A stretch of 48,078 nt of DNA from a virus, in IMG/VR virus record IMGVR_UViG_3300020196_000067, positions 1 through 48,078 of that record, one strand, 5' to 3'. Position 1 is the first letter of the stretch; each line of letters opens with the position of its first letter. Positions 10,401-17,836 of the stretch are shown here, piece by piece. The notes under the pieces are model-generated. The model was not told the DNA's origin and did not search any database. It worked only from the letters and a program-made list of their open reading frames with translations. The position numbers and the translations under genes are program-made.

Positions 10401-12579
10401 CGTATTACAAACTGGTGGAACCATAACAGTTCCAACGCCAACTACATCAGTAAACAACATAGCTAAATACGATACTTTAACTGATGCTTGGTCTTCTTTG
10501 GGAGATGGATTACCAGATACGGTTTGGACAATTACTAAATTTAATGGTGAGATATATGCCGGATACGATGGAGAAGACGCATTAAGTGGTAATTATATAT
10601 CTAAATTTAATGGAACATCTTGGGAACCTGTTGGCGTTGGAGATGAAATAAGTACATCTGTTTATGCTTTAGCGTCTTCAGGAAGTGACTTATATATTGG
10701 AGGTAATTTTTTCTTCCCCAAACCGGATGGAGATGAAAGAATAGCTGTATGGAATGGTACTTCTTGGAGAGGTTTTTTTGAAGGAGTTACATATCCTACT
10801 TCTTCCTATGTCTGGTATCACAACGGCGCTATAAGCGCTTTAGAAGTTTATGAAAATAAATTATATATTGGTGGCGATTTCACCAATATGCGTACAGGCA
10901 TCGGTGGAGAAGAGGTTTATAACCATATATGCGTTTTTGATACTGAAACCGGAATTGTATCTGCTTTAGGAAATGGTTTAAATGATATAGTGAAAACCAT
11001 ATTTGTTTCTGATAGCAATAATGTATATGCCGGTGGTTCTTTTACTGTCACTGGTAATTTTATTTCTAAATGGAATGGAACAAATTGGTCACAGCTTGGA
11101 AATGATTTAATAACATCTGGCGGTAATTATGTAACTGATATTTTAGTTAGTGGTAATTGTATATTTGTAGTTGGCGATTATACAACCAGTAGTTTATATA
11201 GCGCTTATGAACATGGCGTTGGTAGATATTGTGAAGTTCCAACATACACTTTATTAGCCGAATTATCTGGTTCTGAGGGTCTAGATTATAGCTCTTCTTC
11301 TATTCAAACCATAAATACATTCCCGTATGATATAACGATACCAGAAGAAAATGGTAAATTTTTAATTTCTTGGGTTACAGATGAAGAGGATACAAATTCT
11401 GGTTTCTCTATTACTTGGAATGAAGATCAATATATAGCTCCCGTTCCACCAACACTAGTTTTAACTGCGGTAGCAAAATCAATAAAACACGATAACGAAT
11501 ATGTTGTACATCAAATACCAAGAAATGATATTCAATATGCTTGGATGACGGCATCCGCCGTTCCATCGTTATTGCCTTATGGATTTATCAACGGATATGC
11601 TAATCAATATTTTTCTACAATAAGCTTTTTATCAGGTAACCTTTCTGGCTCTCATATAATAGATTATGTTGGATTAAACAACGTTATATTTAAAAACGTT
11701 AACACCTCTTCTAATACGATATCACCAGATGGTAATGTTATTGACGTAAACGCATATATTTCTAATATCTATGGCCCTTATCAGGGTGCTTCTTGGAAGC
11801 AAATTAGAGGAACAGAAAATAAATTAGTAAATATTTCTAGAAAAAATAACCATATCCTAGTACAAGATGTTCCTAAGATTAGAACTATAGTAAATAATGA
11901 TCGTACTAAAACGACTACCATAGATAGCAGAAGCACAAATTTCACTTCCTATAAAGAACCGGCTGTTGACTATAATTATCCTATGGAACATAAGGTAATG
12001 ATTAGTAGTTCATTGGACGGAATACAAAATATTAATATTGTTAACAGTTATGATAACAATAAAAATTTACTATCTAATATAGATTTAAGCTTAAGATTAT
12101 CTGTATCGGAAAGACAGGAATTACAAACACACGATTTACTAAATAATTTATCTAAAGATAACACTTATGATCCAAGTCCGGTTATAAATGAAGCTTCTTA
12201 TATACAACAAGTATTTCCATCTAGAGAAACTGTAACTATTAAAGAAATAAGAGTAAAAGATAATTATGATGATAATTTAGTTAATTCCTCCAGCGTGGCA
12301 CATGTAAAAACATATTGGAAGGAAAACTATATTGACCGTAGAAGAATAGATGGAAGCAGTGATCTATTTAGCTCTATAAGCTCATCTTATACCGCGTTAA
12401 CTAATTTTACATCCTCTATTTTAGGAAAGTGTCCGGTTATTCATAATGTATCCGGAACACACTATGCGTCTATTTATTCAATTGATAATTTAACTGGTTC
12501 TTTTAATGAATATAATAGTAATATTAGCGGTTCAATTGCAAGACCAATAATTCCGTGGGCAAGACGTTTTATTTTATAA
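4462..12579 (+). CDS. Giant baseplate/tail protein with LamG, CUB-like and propeller modules
   Basis: At 2705 residues this is the largest product in the window. Visible modules in order: a LamG-like region at about 174-370 (V-E-F-W-F, W-H-H-Y-A-F-T-F, L-Y-V-D-G); a KGTEKSLRNLI block near 573, which I recall from large-phage structural proteins; a second LamG-like region at about 660-850; a conserved E-R-F-S-A-P-G-G plus S-R-G-A-L-D block at about 1330-1405, ending in S-Y-H-K-V-N-R-N; half of a CUB-like domain at about 1432-1487 (L-Y-D-T-G-G); a beta-propeller of repeated 'IYVGGxF ... W' units at about 1500-2255; and the second CUB-like half at about 2260-2325 (N-S-G-F-S-I-T-W). The C-terminus is beta/helical and unassigned. 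Its place between wedge proteins suggests a baseplate-peripheral scaffold with surface-exposed adhesive modules. Confidence 0.9.
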   Translation: MSLKNLFGKTSENIISNKELQKIYDDSESQQYVEQVIEEKNKFIPVVDFTSASNFARYGSAERYYVDALTNIYQNYPYDGSKKEKLEWRNRSTPFDLYVFDNLYPKTTGYVNLSANITLSSQIVDLVSYRSSSAPQYITVKGGPNPAIDGKFENSNIYDLKTNRECNLGITQQGNTVEFWFKDEYSSTGSLTNSRYALFDLWNGKAKSDNSYSRLLIENLNGTSFGVTYMSGSSGADRVSIEHSIDKNKWHHYAFTFKNNSQNNNNLDISLYVDGDLVKKITTTATGKINLANNSGMIANIGAYRTNIDANNNAWNGFGVSYGSYDELRFWKVARNSKQIFNSWHRSSGGGTNKDTANTNLGIYFKFNEGVIDENNINDLDKICLDYSGRLSNGVIVNYTAGCKNTSSAINEYFSKIIEEKEPIIFSSNPLVQQVIDEYSILGFQYDQTNPTSFYKSVPSWIVDETENKDYQDLNYLIQIISSYFDSLHLYIEKLPRIKDVEYLKSVDKQKTFTKNLLTSHGFEFSDIFSDASLYEELFSSTEKEDFSDKLYNVKNAIYQNIYNNLTFIYKSKGTEKSLRNLIRCFGVDDELVKINLYADNITYDLKDRYVPTAIKKKYINFNNTDKITGFIYQKQTPGNPTSKGFITGSTDEKLKFIPLTFETEVIFPKRNDVYSIDYFSAQYTDVSLFGVHTAKDDENDLSWGSDKFNFYVYATKIANDSPDVYFSLSGSFNGQQIYVTSSVYKNTYNNEKWNLSVRLYPDKLNNINLTSGSDEITKYYLDFVGYNVLGDDVNNNFIVSANILSGNYEEAIKQNKRLYVGAHYENFDGTTIKAYSDVKISNLRLWFDYLNNDELLSHALEVNTHGRQYPNWNPNYLNSIVNTFTSSYIISSQDTLVLDWTFEDVTSSDNNGQFYVKDFSSGSLDANYNYGLGWLADYLTNEYTAFGDKFFPNDLSTVENQYIYSLKKQQPETLNSNDLIDISPIDDFTRTKQSKPYTYFIAIEKSMAQVINDEILDWFATIKDFNNLIGDPSERYRIEYNGLAHLRKLFFSRVNNEPSYEKFLEFYKWIDSSITVLINQILPASANITDKIRNVVESHILERNKYENKLPTLEFKGKVKSYPVQSHLEYNYVEQAAELSSLSEQLKVSRYYNFKPIWLKNRVERNNTLVDTDLLPQNDIDREVLRQIINNKNLDSPPTVYLPNDITGYEHDTYKIRTLSKTYKLNTDKLIICEDIIKPINIENTKFTGQIQFAEDLENSASSDVLPKSYKKQGNFLNNYEYLQTSGRTENNKSFVSASGILTSTSSVNELGYADKSLIQRAAKKNVFVERFSAPGGAEVNSRGALDRDAEEYSAYNNLNYRNFRVRKQLHAWLAESMSINPVNPSYHKVNRNFGYLPGEPYYEYVGGNSGNGPIPTYTLSSSAYTLNNFMGILYDTGGVDQDYLISEQKYVFIEPPGGITKFTINSFSTADFNDKLKIYYNPNPEIEVELPKPHGAGGSQGWSDISLGLNNNALALAKIDNKIYVAGDFAFNGSEAVNLNSIAVWESGSNLMPLSGGGVDTDGGEEINCLYVSGTDIYVGGNFYTVGVDPLITIQQPLTDWTILTASTVFSVEYPYKIFSVNDTLYVAGYCDTTSKNGISYYNETSGWQILTSSDGYYISGTIHAIVVKDNYIYYAGNIRNVNNTSDILAQSNIGRYDLTTNTYETLGTPHIDITDFSSGSYVNCMTISGSDVYVGLWDAKNYIVWKWDGSSWSGVGDQILNFVPTYANDIQFSGSDIYLGVTFEAGLWTLSSSIWIPVANYDGSYVKQNNINPNYNSSTGLEALKGESGVSTVRKIIVNDDGTIDIFGGFNKLADNNGNAILELSGAAKISFDVTGSIVFSQIGDGLLVYGSPTYDTRYVQQIHAAHYSGSDLYVAGAFDDYTSYKVYKLVGTAWIPQLSSDYSSGEGVIYDFTFLGEKTYFVGNDLLDSINSNYNNVLQTGGTITVPTPTTSVNNIAKYDTLTDAWSSLGDGLPDTVWTITKFNGEIYAGYDGEDALSGNYISKFNGTSWEPVGVGDEISTSVYALASSGSDLYIGGNFFFPKPDGDERIAVWNGTSWRGFFEGVTYPTSSYVWYHNGAISALEVYENKLYIGGDFTNMRTGIGGEEVYNHICVFDTETGIVSALGNGLNDIVKTIFVSDSNNVYAGGSFTVTGNFISKWNGTNWSQLGNDLITSGGNYVTDILVSGNCIFVVGDYTTSSLYSAYEHGVGRYCEVPTYTLLAELSGSEGLDYSSSSIQTINTFPYDITIPEENGKFLISWVTDEEDTNSGFSITWNEDQYIAPVPPTLVLTAVAKSIKHDNEYVVHQIPRNDIQYAWMTASAVPSLLPYGFINGYANQYFSTISFLSGNLSGSHIIDYVGLNNVIFKNVNTSSNTISPDGNVIDVNAYISNIYGPYQGASWKQIRGTENKLVNISRKNNHILVQDVPKIRTIVNNDRTKTTTIDSRSTNFTSYKEPAVDYNYPMEHKVMISSSLDGIQNINIVNSYDNNKNLLSNIDLSLRLSVSERQELQTHDLLNNLSKDNTYDPSPVINEASYIQQVFPSRETVTIKEIRVKDNYDDNLVNSSSVAHVKTYWKENYIDRRRIDGSSDLFSSISSSYTALTNFTSSILGKCPVIHNVSGTHYASIYSIDNLTGSFNEYNSNISGSIARPIIPWARRFIL

Positions 12580-12592
12580 AATTTAACTTTTT

Positions 12593-12601
12593 TGATATAA
12601 T
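12593..12601 (+). promoter_or_regulatory. Possible extended -10 promoter before the 1413-residue gene
   Basis: TGA-TATAAT forms a perfect extended -10 element, 18 bases before the ATG at 12620 and upstream of its GGAG ribosome site. No convincing -35 lies 16-18 bases upstream. In an A+T-rich genome such a match can occur by chance, so this is a candidate only. Confidence 0.4.
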
Positions 12602-12619
12602 ATACTTTGGAGTTTAATA

Positions 12620-15600
12620 ATGCCATTATTTGATTTTAATTTTGATTTTGTTTATTCGAATGATAATTTAAACATGACTATGAGTTATGGCGGCACGCAA
12701 AAAGGTGCCATATCTCCATATTCATTAGCAGAACACCGCTACTTTATAATGGAACCGCAAGATTTTGGAAATGTTTCTTTAGAAATGGCGGCAAAATATG
12801 ATGGTTCAAAAATTAGTAAGTATTCTCCAACTATTATCAATTATTATCCGGAAAGACAGTCTAACTTTACTGGCAGTAGTATAACAATTAATAATAGTAT
12901 TTATATTGGATATAGTTTTAAATGGAATATGTTTGGATTACCCGGCTCATTACCTCCTTATTATCATAAGTTTGCTTTTATTTCTGATTCTAGTTATAGT
13001 TTTATAAAATATAACTTTTTATTTAATAGTGGCGATTTTGATAATTGTAATATAAATAAAATTATAGTATATAATAATACTATTTATGCATTTGGAGATT
13101 TTAATAAAGCCTCTTCTAGCTCCAGCTCTTTACCTCCTAATTATACGGCTTTAAATTCAACGGCTACTAATGCTAGATACGCAGTAAAGAATAATATTAA
13201 TGGAGGTTCATGGACGGAACTTAGCGGCGGCACTAATGCAGCCGTAAAAGATGCAGTGCTTATTAACAATGAAGACTTATATATAGTAGGCAATTTTACA
13301 CAAACGGGTCCAAATATAAATAATGCACGTTATATTGCTAAATATAATATTTCTTCCTCTGCTTGGATAAATATGTCTGGTGGTTTGAGTGGTGTTACTA
13401 ATTGTATAATTGCAGCAGGAAATGATCTATATGTTGGTGGCTTGTTTGTTACTGGCTCTAGCTCTTTAGGAGGTGAAATTACTCTTAATAATATAGCTAA
13501 ATGGAACACCATTTCTAAAACTTGGTCTTCTTTAGGCAATGGTTTAAATAATGAAGTAAAATGTTTGTTTTATGATTCAGATACTACAAGATTGTATGCT
13601 GGTGGCAGTTTTACTACAGCCAGTTACGGTACAGCTAGTGTATTAGTAAATTATGTTGGCTATTATTATAATAATGAATGGTATGCATTAGACGAAAATA
13701 AGTTATTAAATAATGAAGTTTTGAGCATAACTAAATTTGATGAAGATATATATTTAGGTGGTAATTTTACAAATACAATAAATTCAGACTATAATATTCC
13801 TTATTTAGCAAAATATACTGACAATTATTTATATGCCGTTGGAAAATCGGTAAATAATTCTGTTTATTCTTTCGCTACTGGCTCTAATAATCTTTATTTA
13901 GTTGGCGATTTTACTTCTACTTTTTTTGGTAAACAAACAATAACCACCAAAGATATTTATATACCTTTTGAAGCTGCTAATTATGATTCTTATAGACTTG
14001 CTCCACGACCTCAATATGTATTTAATAATCATTTGCCAAGTTCAACTGGTTCTAGTAATTTTGGTGGTATGAAAATATTTGATTTAAATCCTAATAATCC
14101 ATTAATACCAACTAAAACTTATAAATCAGAACCAGAAGCAATATTTGTTTTAAACGATGGTTATATTTATGAAACTGATAAATTATCAGGTAAAAAACCA
14201 TTTTTTAATTCTTACGATGAATATTTTGAAGACTTAAAACCATTATCACAAAAATACTCAATTATTCCTGAATTTCGTATGGAAAATGTAATTGATTATT
14301 ATCTTAAAGAAAAAAATGGCGATTTTACTGCCGGTTTAACATCTAGTTATCTAAGTTTAGATTCCAATGTTGATAATTTAGATGATATAAATTCCAACAT
14401 AAATTTAACCAATCCTATTAAGACTTTTATTGAAGATGTAAATATACCATCTAGAGTTTCTAATTTGTCTATTACCGTTAACGGTTTAAAAAAATTATTA
14501 CCTTATAATGGTTTCTATCCTCAACAAAGAGTAGCACAATTAGCTGATAAATTCATAAATTCTTTTATAGATACGACTAGTAAGTATTTATCAAACGATG
14601 GAATAGAGTACGACACAAATTTATCAAACGGAACTCCTAGAGATCAACAAATACTTACTTTATTACAGCCGTTATTTGCTCCCGGCATATTAATGAACAG
14701 TATCAAATCGTCTATTGCGGTTGATTGGCCTGCATTTATTGGTAACTATGGCGCTTATAGCGGCTCAAAGCCTAATTTTTATGAAACTTATAATTTAACT
14801 TTAGCAGAAAATTCACCGTTCACGAATGGGTATAATACTTCTTATTGTTTATCTGCTGACAAATTTGATTTTAGATTCCCATTCGAATCTTTATTAGAAT
14901 TTGACAAAATAATACCATCACAATTTAAGACAGGAAGTAATAATTTATATTACTTAGATCCCACGTACTATTCTACTGATGTAGTATCGGGCAGTGATAG
15001 ACAGTATTTAAGGTATCCTTGCTATAACTTATCTACTGGATCATTAAAACCATTTAATTTTATAAATAATACATATAAATTAAGTATGCATAATTTTTTA
15101 GCTGAAGTTCCCAATTTTTTCTTACAAAATGGATTAAATAATTTTATTTCTGAAAAAATAGATACAGTTACCCCTTTATCTGGCGTGGCTTATATTTTAG
15201 ATGTAAAACTATCAAGAAACCCTTCAGAATATAAAGAGTTTATTCAACATCCTTTATATGAATCATTAAGAAATCTTTCTGATACTTTTATTTCTGGTAC
15301 TTATTTACCTCCCGGTGCTGATTCTTTGTATGGACCACCTTGTAGATTTTTCCTAGATTTTTCTGCTATTGCTTCTGTAGCTCCAATAAATGAAATGATA
15401 AAATATAGTTTAGCAAATTATGAACTTAAATACTTAGATTCTCCTGCTTATGCTCCATATGTTCCTCCTTATTATTATGGAGAATCTGTGGCAAGAATAG
15501 TATTCTTACCTGACGAAAATAGACCATATACTTTACAAGAAATTCAGGAAAACGCAAAAAAGTATACATATTTTTTCAATACCGGCTCAGACACATTGTT

Positions 15601-16861
15601 TGATTATAAAAACTCTCTTTTTGGTTCTGAAAATCCGTCATCTAAATATAATACACTAGCTTATAAAGAAAGGATGAATTTATCTGCAAGTGTTAATCTT
15701 TTTTCAGAAACAGAAATACAAGATGTATCAATTGATGTGTCAACCGGAATACCAAAAGAATCACTTAGCCCTAATAATAAAAAATATAGCTGGGTAATTC
15801 AAACTAAATTTGAAACTCCTTCTATTAACTTCGCTAAAGTAGGCAACTATAATAATTTAGGAATGAATTTTCTAGGTGGCACAAAATCAGATTATGTAGA
15901 AGGTATATATTCTAATTTATATAAAGGGCTTTGGACTTCTTACGGCAAACCTGTAACTGAAGATGAAGGAATAAAGTTATCTATTCTTCCTTTTGACTTT
16001 AATTTATATGTAAATGACGTTCCGACAGCTGCTCAAGCAGGAGCTACTGATGTGGCACATTTAACTGACTTAATAAACTTTGCAGATATAGCTGGCAATA
16101 ATACAAGAACAATTGGTTTAATAGCAAATAAAAAAATAATTAAAGAAGGCGTTGTTGTTATACCATATATTATGACCGATCCTACTTACAATGAATCAGA
16201 ATTTGCTTCATTAGCGCAGCCAATATTTGGAGAAAATGGTAATTACGTTAATTTATTTCCCTACAATACTCCTAGATATTTTAAAATAGATAAAAAAATA
16301 ATATCTGATGCTTTAGGTTTAGGTAAGGCATTTGAAACTGCTACTTTTGAAGAAATCAAAAAGCAAGTTAATTCTAATAAGGTAAATCCAAACAACTCAA
16401 TTATTAAAACGATAAAAGCAATGACAGAATTTGTCATTCCTCCACATTTAAATTGGGTAAAAAATACAAATCTAGAACCCTTTGTAATGTATATTTTTCC
16501 ATTTTCTTCAGAACTAGATACTGACGATTTATCAGATATTTGGCAAGGAGTAATGCCAAAGCAGGCTCGTAGAGTTGAAAAAGAAAGTATAGAAATCAAT
16601 CACGGATTAGAAGAAAATGAAATGTTTCATGGTAAGAAGCTTCCTCAAGATATAAAATTCAAGATTTTTAAAGTTAAGCAACAGGCTAATATTAACTATT
16701 ATAAATTAACTAACGACTCAAAAGACGATGCTAACTTTAAGTTTACTTTCAATAATCAAGAAAAAGTACCTGATTACTCTTTCAACTATCCATATGACTA
16801 TTTTTCACTAGTAGAACTAGTTAATGTTGATGCTAAAATAACTATTTCTAAAATAGGATAA
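12620..16861 (+). CDS. Large baseplate/tail structural protein with GG-F beta-propeller
   Basis: This 1413-residue protein is preceded by a TTGGAG ribosome site. After a short N-terminal segment (residues 1-80) it carries a beta-propeller at about 85-450. The repeat units are of the form 'L/I-Y-x-G-G-x-F-T' followed by 'I-A-K-W/Y-N' and 'W-S-S-L-G-N-G-L', the same family of repeats as in the preceding 2705-residue protein. The rest (about 490-1413) is a polar structural region. It includes Y-G-P-P-C-R-F-F-L-D near 910 and, near the C-terminus, D-I-W-Q-G-V-M-P-K and L-P-Q-D-I-K-F-K-I-F-K-V, blocks I recall from other large phages. No enzyme motif is visible. A baseplate or tail-periphery role is inferred from gene order and size. 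Confidence 0.88.
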   Translation: MPLFDFNFDFVYSNDNLNMTMSYGGTQKGAISPYSLAEHRYFIMEPQDFGNVSLEMAAKYDGSKISKYSPTIINYYPERQSNFTGSSITINNSIYIGYSFKWNMFGLPGSLPPYYHKFAFISDSSYSFIKYNFLFNSGDFDNCNINKIIVYNNTIYAFGDFNKASSSSSSLPPNYTALNSTATNARYAVKNNINGGSWTELSGGTNAAVKDAVLINNEDLYIVGNFTQTGPNINNARYIAKYNISSSAWINMSGGLSGVTNCIIAAGNDLYVGGLFVTGSSSLGGEITLNNIAKWNTISKTWSSLGNGLNNEVKCLFYDSDTTRLYAGGSFTTASYGTASVLVNYVGYYYNNEWYALDENKLLNNEVLSITKFDEDIYLGGNFTNTINSDYNIPYLAKYTDNYLYAVGKSVNNSVYSFATGSNNLYLVGDFTSTFFGKQTITTKDIYIPFEAANYDSYRLAPRPQYVFNNHLPSSTGSSNFGGMKIFDLNPNNPLIPTKTYKSEPEAIFVLNDGYIYETDKLSGKKPFFNSYDEYFEDLKPLSQKYSIIPEFRMENVIDYYLKEKNGDFTAGLTSSYLSLDSNVDNLDDINSNINLTNPIKTFIEDVNIPSRVSNLSITVNGLKKLLPYNGFYPQQRVAQLADKFINSFIDTTSKYLSNDGIEYDTNLSNGTPRDQQILTLLQPLFAPGILMNSIKSSIAVDWPAFIGNYGAYSGSKPNFYETYNLTLAENSPFTNGYNTSYCLSADKFDFRFPFESLLEFDKIIPSQFKTGSNNLYYLDPTYYSTDVVSGSDRQYLRYPCYNLSTGSLKPFNFINNTYKLSMHNFLAEVPNFFLQNGLNNFISEKIDTVTPLSGVAYILDVKLSRNPSEYKEFIQHPLYESLRNLSDTFISGTYLPPGADSLYGPPCRFFLDFSAIASVAPINEMIKYSLANYELKYLDSPAYAPYVPPYYYGESVARIVFLPDENRPYTLQEIQENAKKYTYFFNTGSDTLFDYKNSLFGSENPSSKYNTLAYKERMNLSASVNLFSETEIQDVSIDVSTGIPKESLSPNNKKYSWVIQTKFETPSINFAKVGNYNNLGMNFLGGTKSDYVEGIYSNLYKGLWTSYGKPVTEDEGIKLSILPFDFNLYVNDVPTAAQAGATDVAHLTDLINFADIAGNNTRTIGLIANKKIIKEGVVVIPYIMTDPTYNESEFASLAQPIFGENGNYVNLFPYNTPRYFKIDKKIISDALGLGKAFETATFEEIKKQVNSNKVNPNNSIIKTIKAMTEFVIPPHLNWVKNTNLEPFVMYIFPFSSELDTDDLSDIWQGVMPKQARRVEKESIEINHGLEENEMFHGKKLPQDIKFKIFKVKQQANINYYKLTNDSKDDANFKFTFNNQEKVPDYSFNYPYDYFSLVELVNVDAKITISKIG

Positions 16862-16864
16862 TAA

Positions 16865-17836
16865 ATGTCTTTTTTTGATAGTAAAGAAGAGGTTATAAAA
16901 TTAGAGTTAACTACTCACGGTAAATATTTACTCTCTAAAGGTAAATTTAAACCTGTTTATTACTCTTTTCACGATGAAGACATTTTGTATGATGCTGAAT
17001 ATGCTGATTTATTAGAAACGCAAAATAGCACTCAGACTAGAATATTGGAAGAAACGCCGTTTTTAAAACCACAAACAACTTATACTAGTGTTGAAAATAG
17101 CGTAAACAAAAATAAATCTTTATTGCTCTATAGCTTTTCTAATCTTTTAAAGCAACAAGAAGAACAGCTACAAAATGATAGAGATTATGCATTATACTTA
17201 TCTTTAGCAAATTCTGCTTATAACAACGTATACGCCCCGGCGTGGAATGTCAATATAATTTCAGGTACAATATCCACTTGTGAACAGTATATAGATAATT
17301 TAGACGGTTCTAAAAACTCTCTTTCACCATATTCTAAAATTCCACAAATTAATTTGTCAGAAAGTGTATATAGGTACAAAATATTAATTAATGCCCCAGA
17401 TGATAAACTAGCTTCTGAATTAAAAGATGACATGTTGGTTTCTTATGTGTCCGGTTCATCATATATATTAGAAAATAAAATACAAAATGAATATGTAATA
17501 AGTATTAAAGAGGAAAATGTTAATAACATAAAAGATAATTTTGATATGGAAATATTTGTTGAAGAAGATAAATATTCTTACATTAATGATGTTGTTGTTA
17601 CATCATCTTATTGGAAAAAATTAAACTTTAAAAAACAAACAGAACAAATAAAAAATAACATTCTTTTAGATAAACCTTTAATTTTTGACACACAAGAAGA
17701 TTCTACTATTGTAGAATATTTTTTAGATATAACTGTGGATGAAGAGTTATTTGATGGTCCTACTGATGTGGCTTCAATCGGGACTTACACATCTAACATC
17801 ACCAATGATGATGGTCCATTTGGAGAAGACTGCTAA
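16865..17836 (+). CDS. Tail/baseplate structural protein (KLELTTHGKYLL N-terminal type)
   Basis: This 323-residue protein begins with a distinctive domain: F-F-D-S-K-E-E-V-I-K, then L-T-T-H-G-K-Y-L-L-S-K-G-K-F, ending in Y-S-F-H-D-E-D-I-L-Y-D. The same pattern (L-T-x-x-G-x-x-x-L-x-x-G-x-F ... D-D/E-x-I-x-Y) opens the 313-residue protein at 22675, so the two look like paralogues that share an N-terminal fold. I recall this type from large phages as a virion structural protein without an assigned job. The rest is acidic and polar. An AGGATAA ribosome site fixes the start. The stop overlaps the next ATG (TAATG), implying coupled translation with the 938-residue protein. Confidence 0.85.
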   Translation: MSFFDSKEEVIKLELTTHGKYLLSKGKFKPVYYSFHDEDILYDAEYADLLETQNSTQTRILEETPFLKPQTTYTSVENSVNKNKSLLLYSFSNLLKQQEEQLQNDRDYALYLSLANSAYNNVYAPAWNVNIISGTISTCEQYIDNLDGSKNSLSPYSKIPQINLSESVYRYKILINAPDDKLASELKDDMLVSYVSGSSYILENKIQNEYVISIKEENVNNIKDNFDMEIFVEEDKYSYINDVVVTSSYWKKLNFKKQTEQIKNNILLDKPLIFDTQEDSTIVEYFLDITVDEELFDGPTDVASIGTYTSNITNDDGPFGEDC

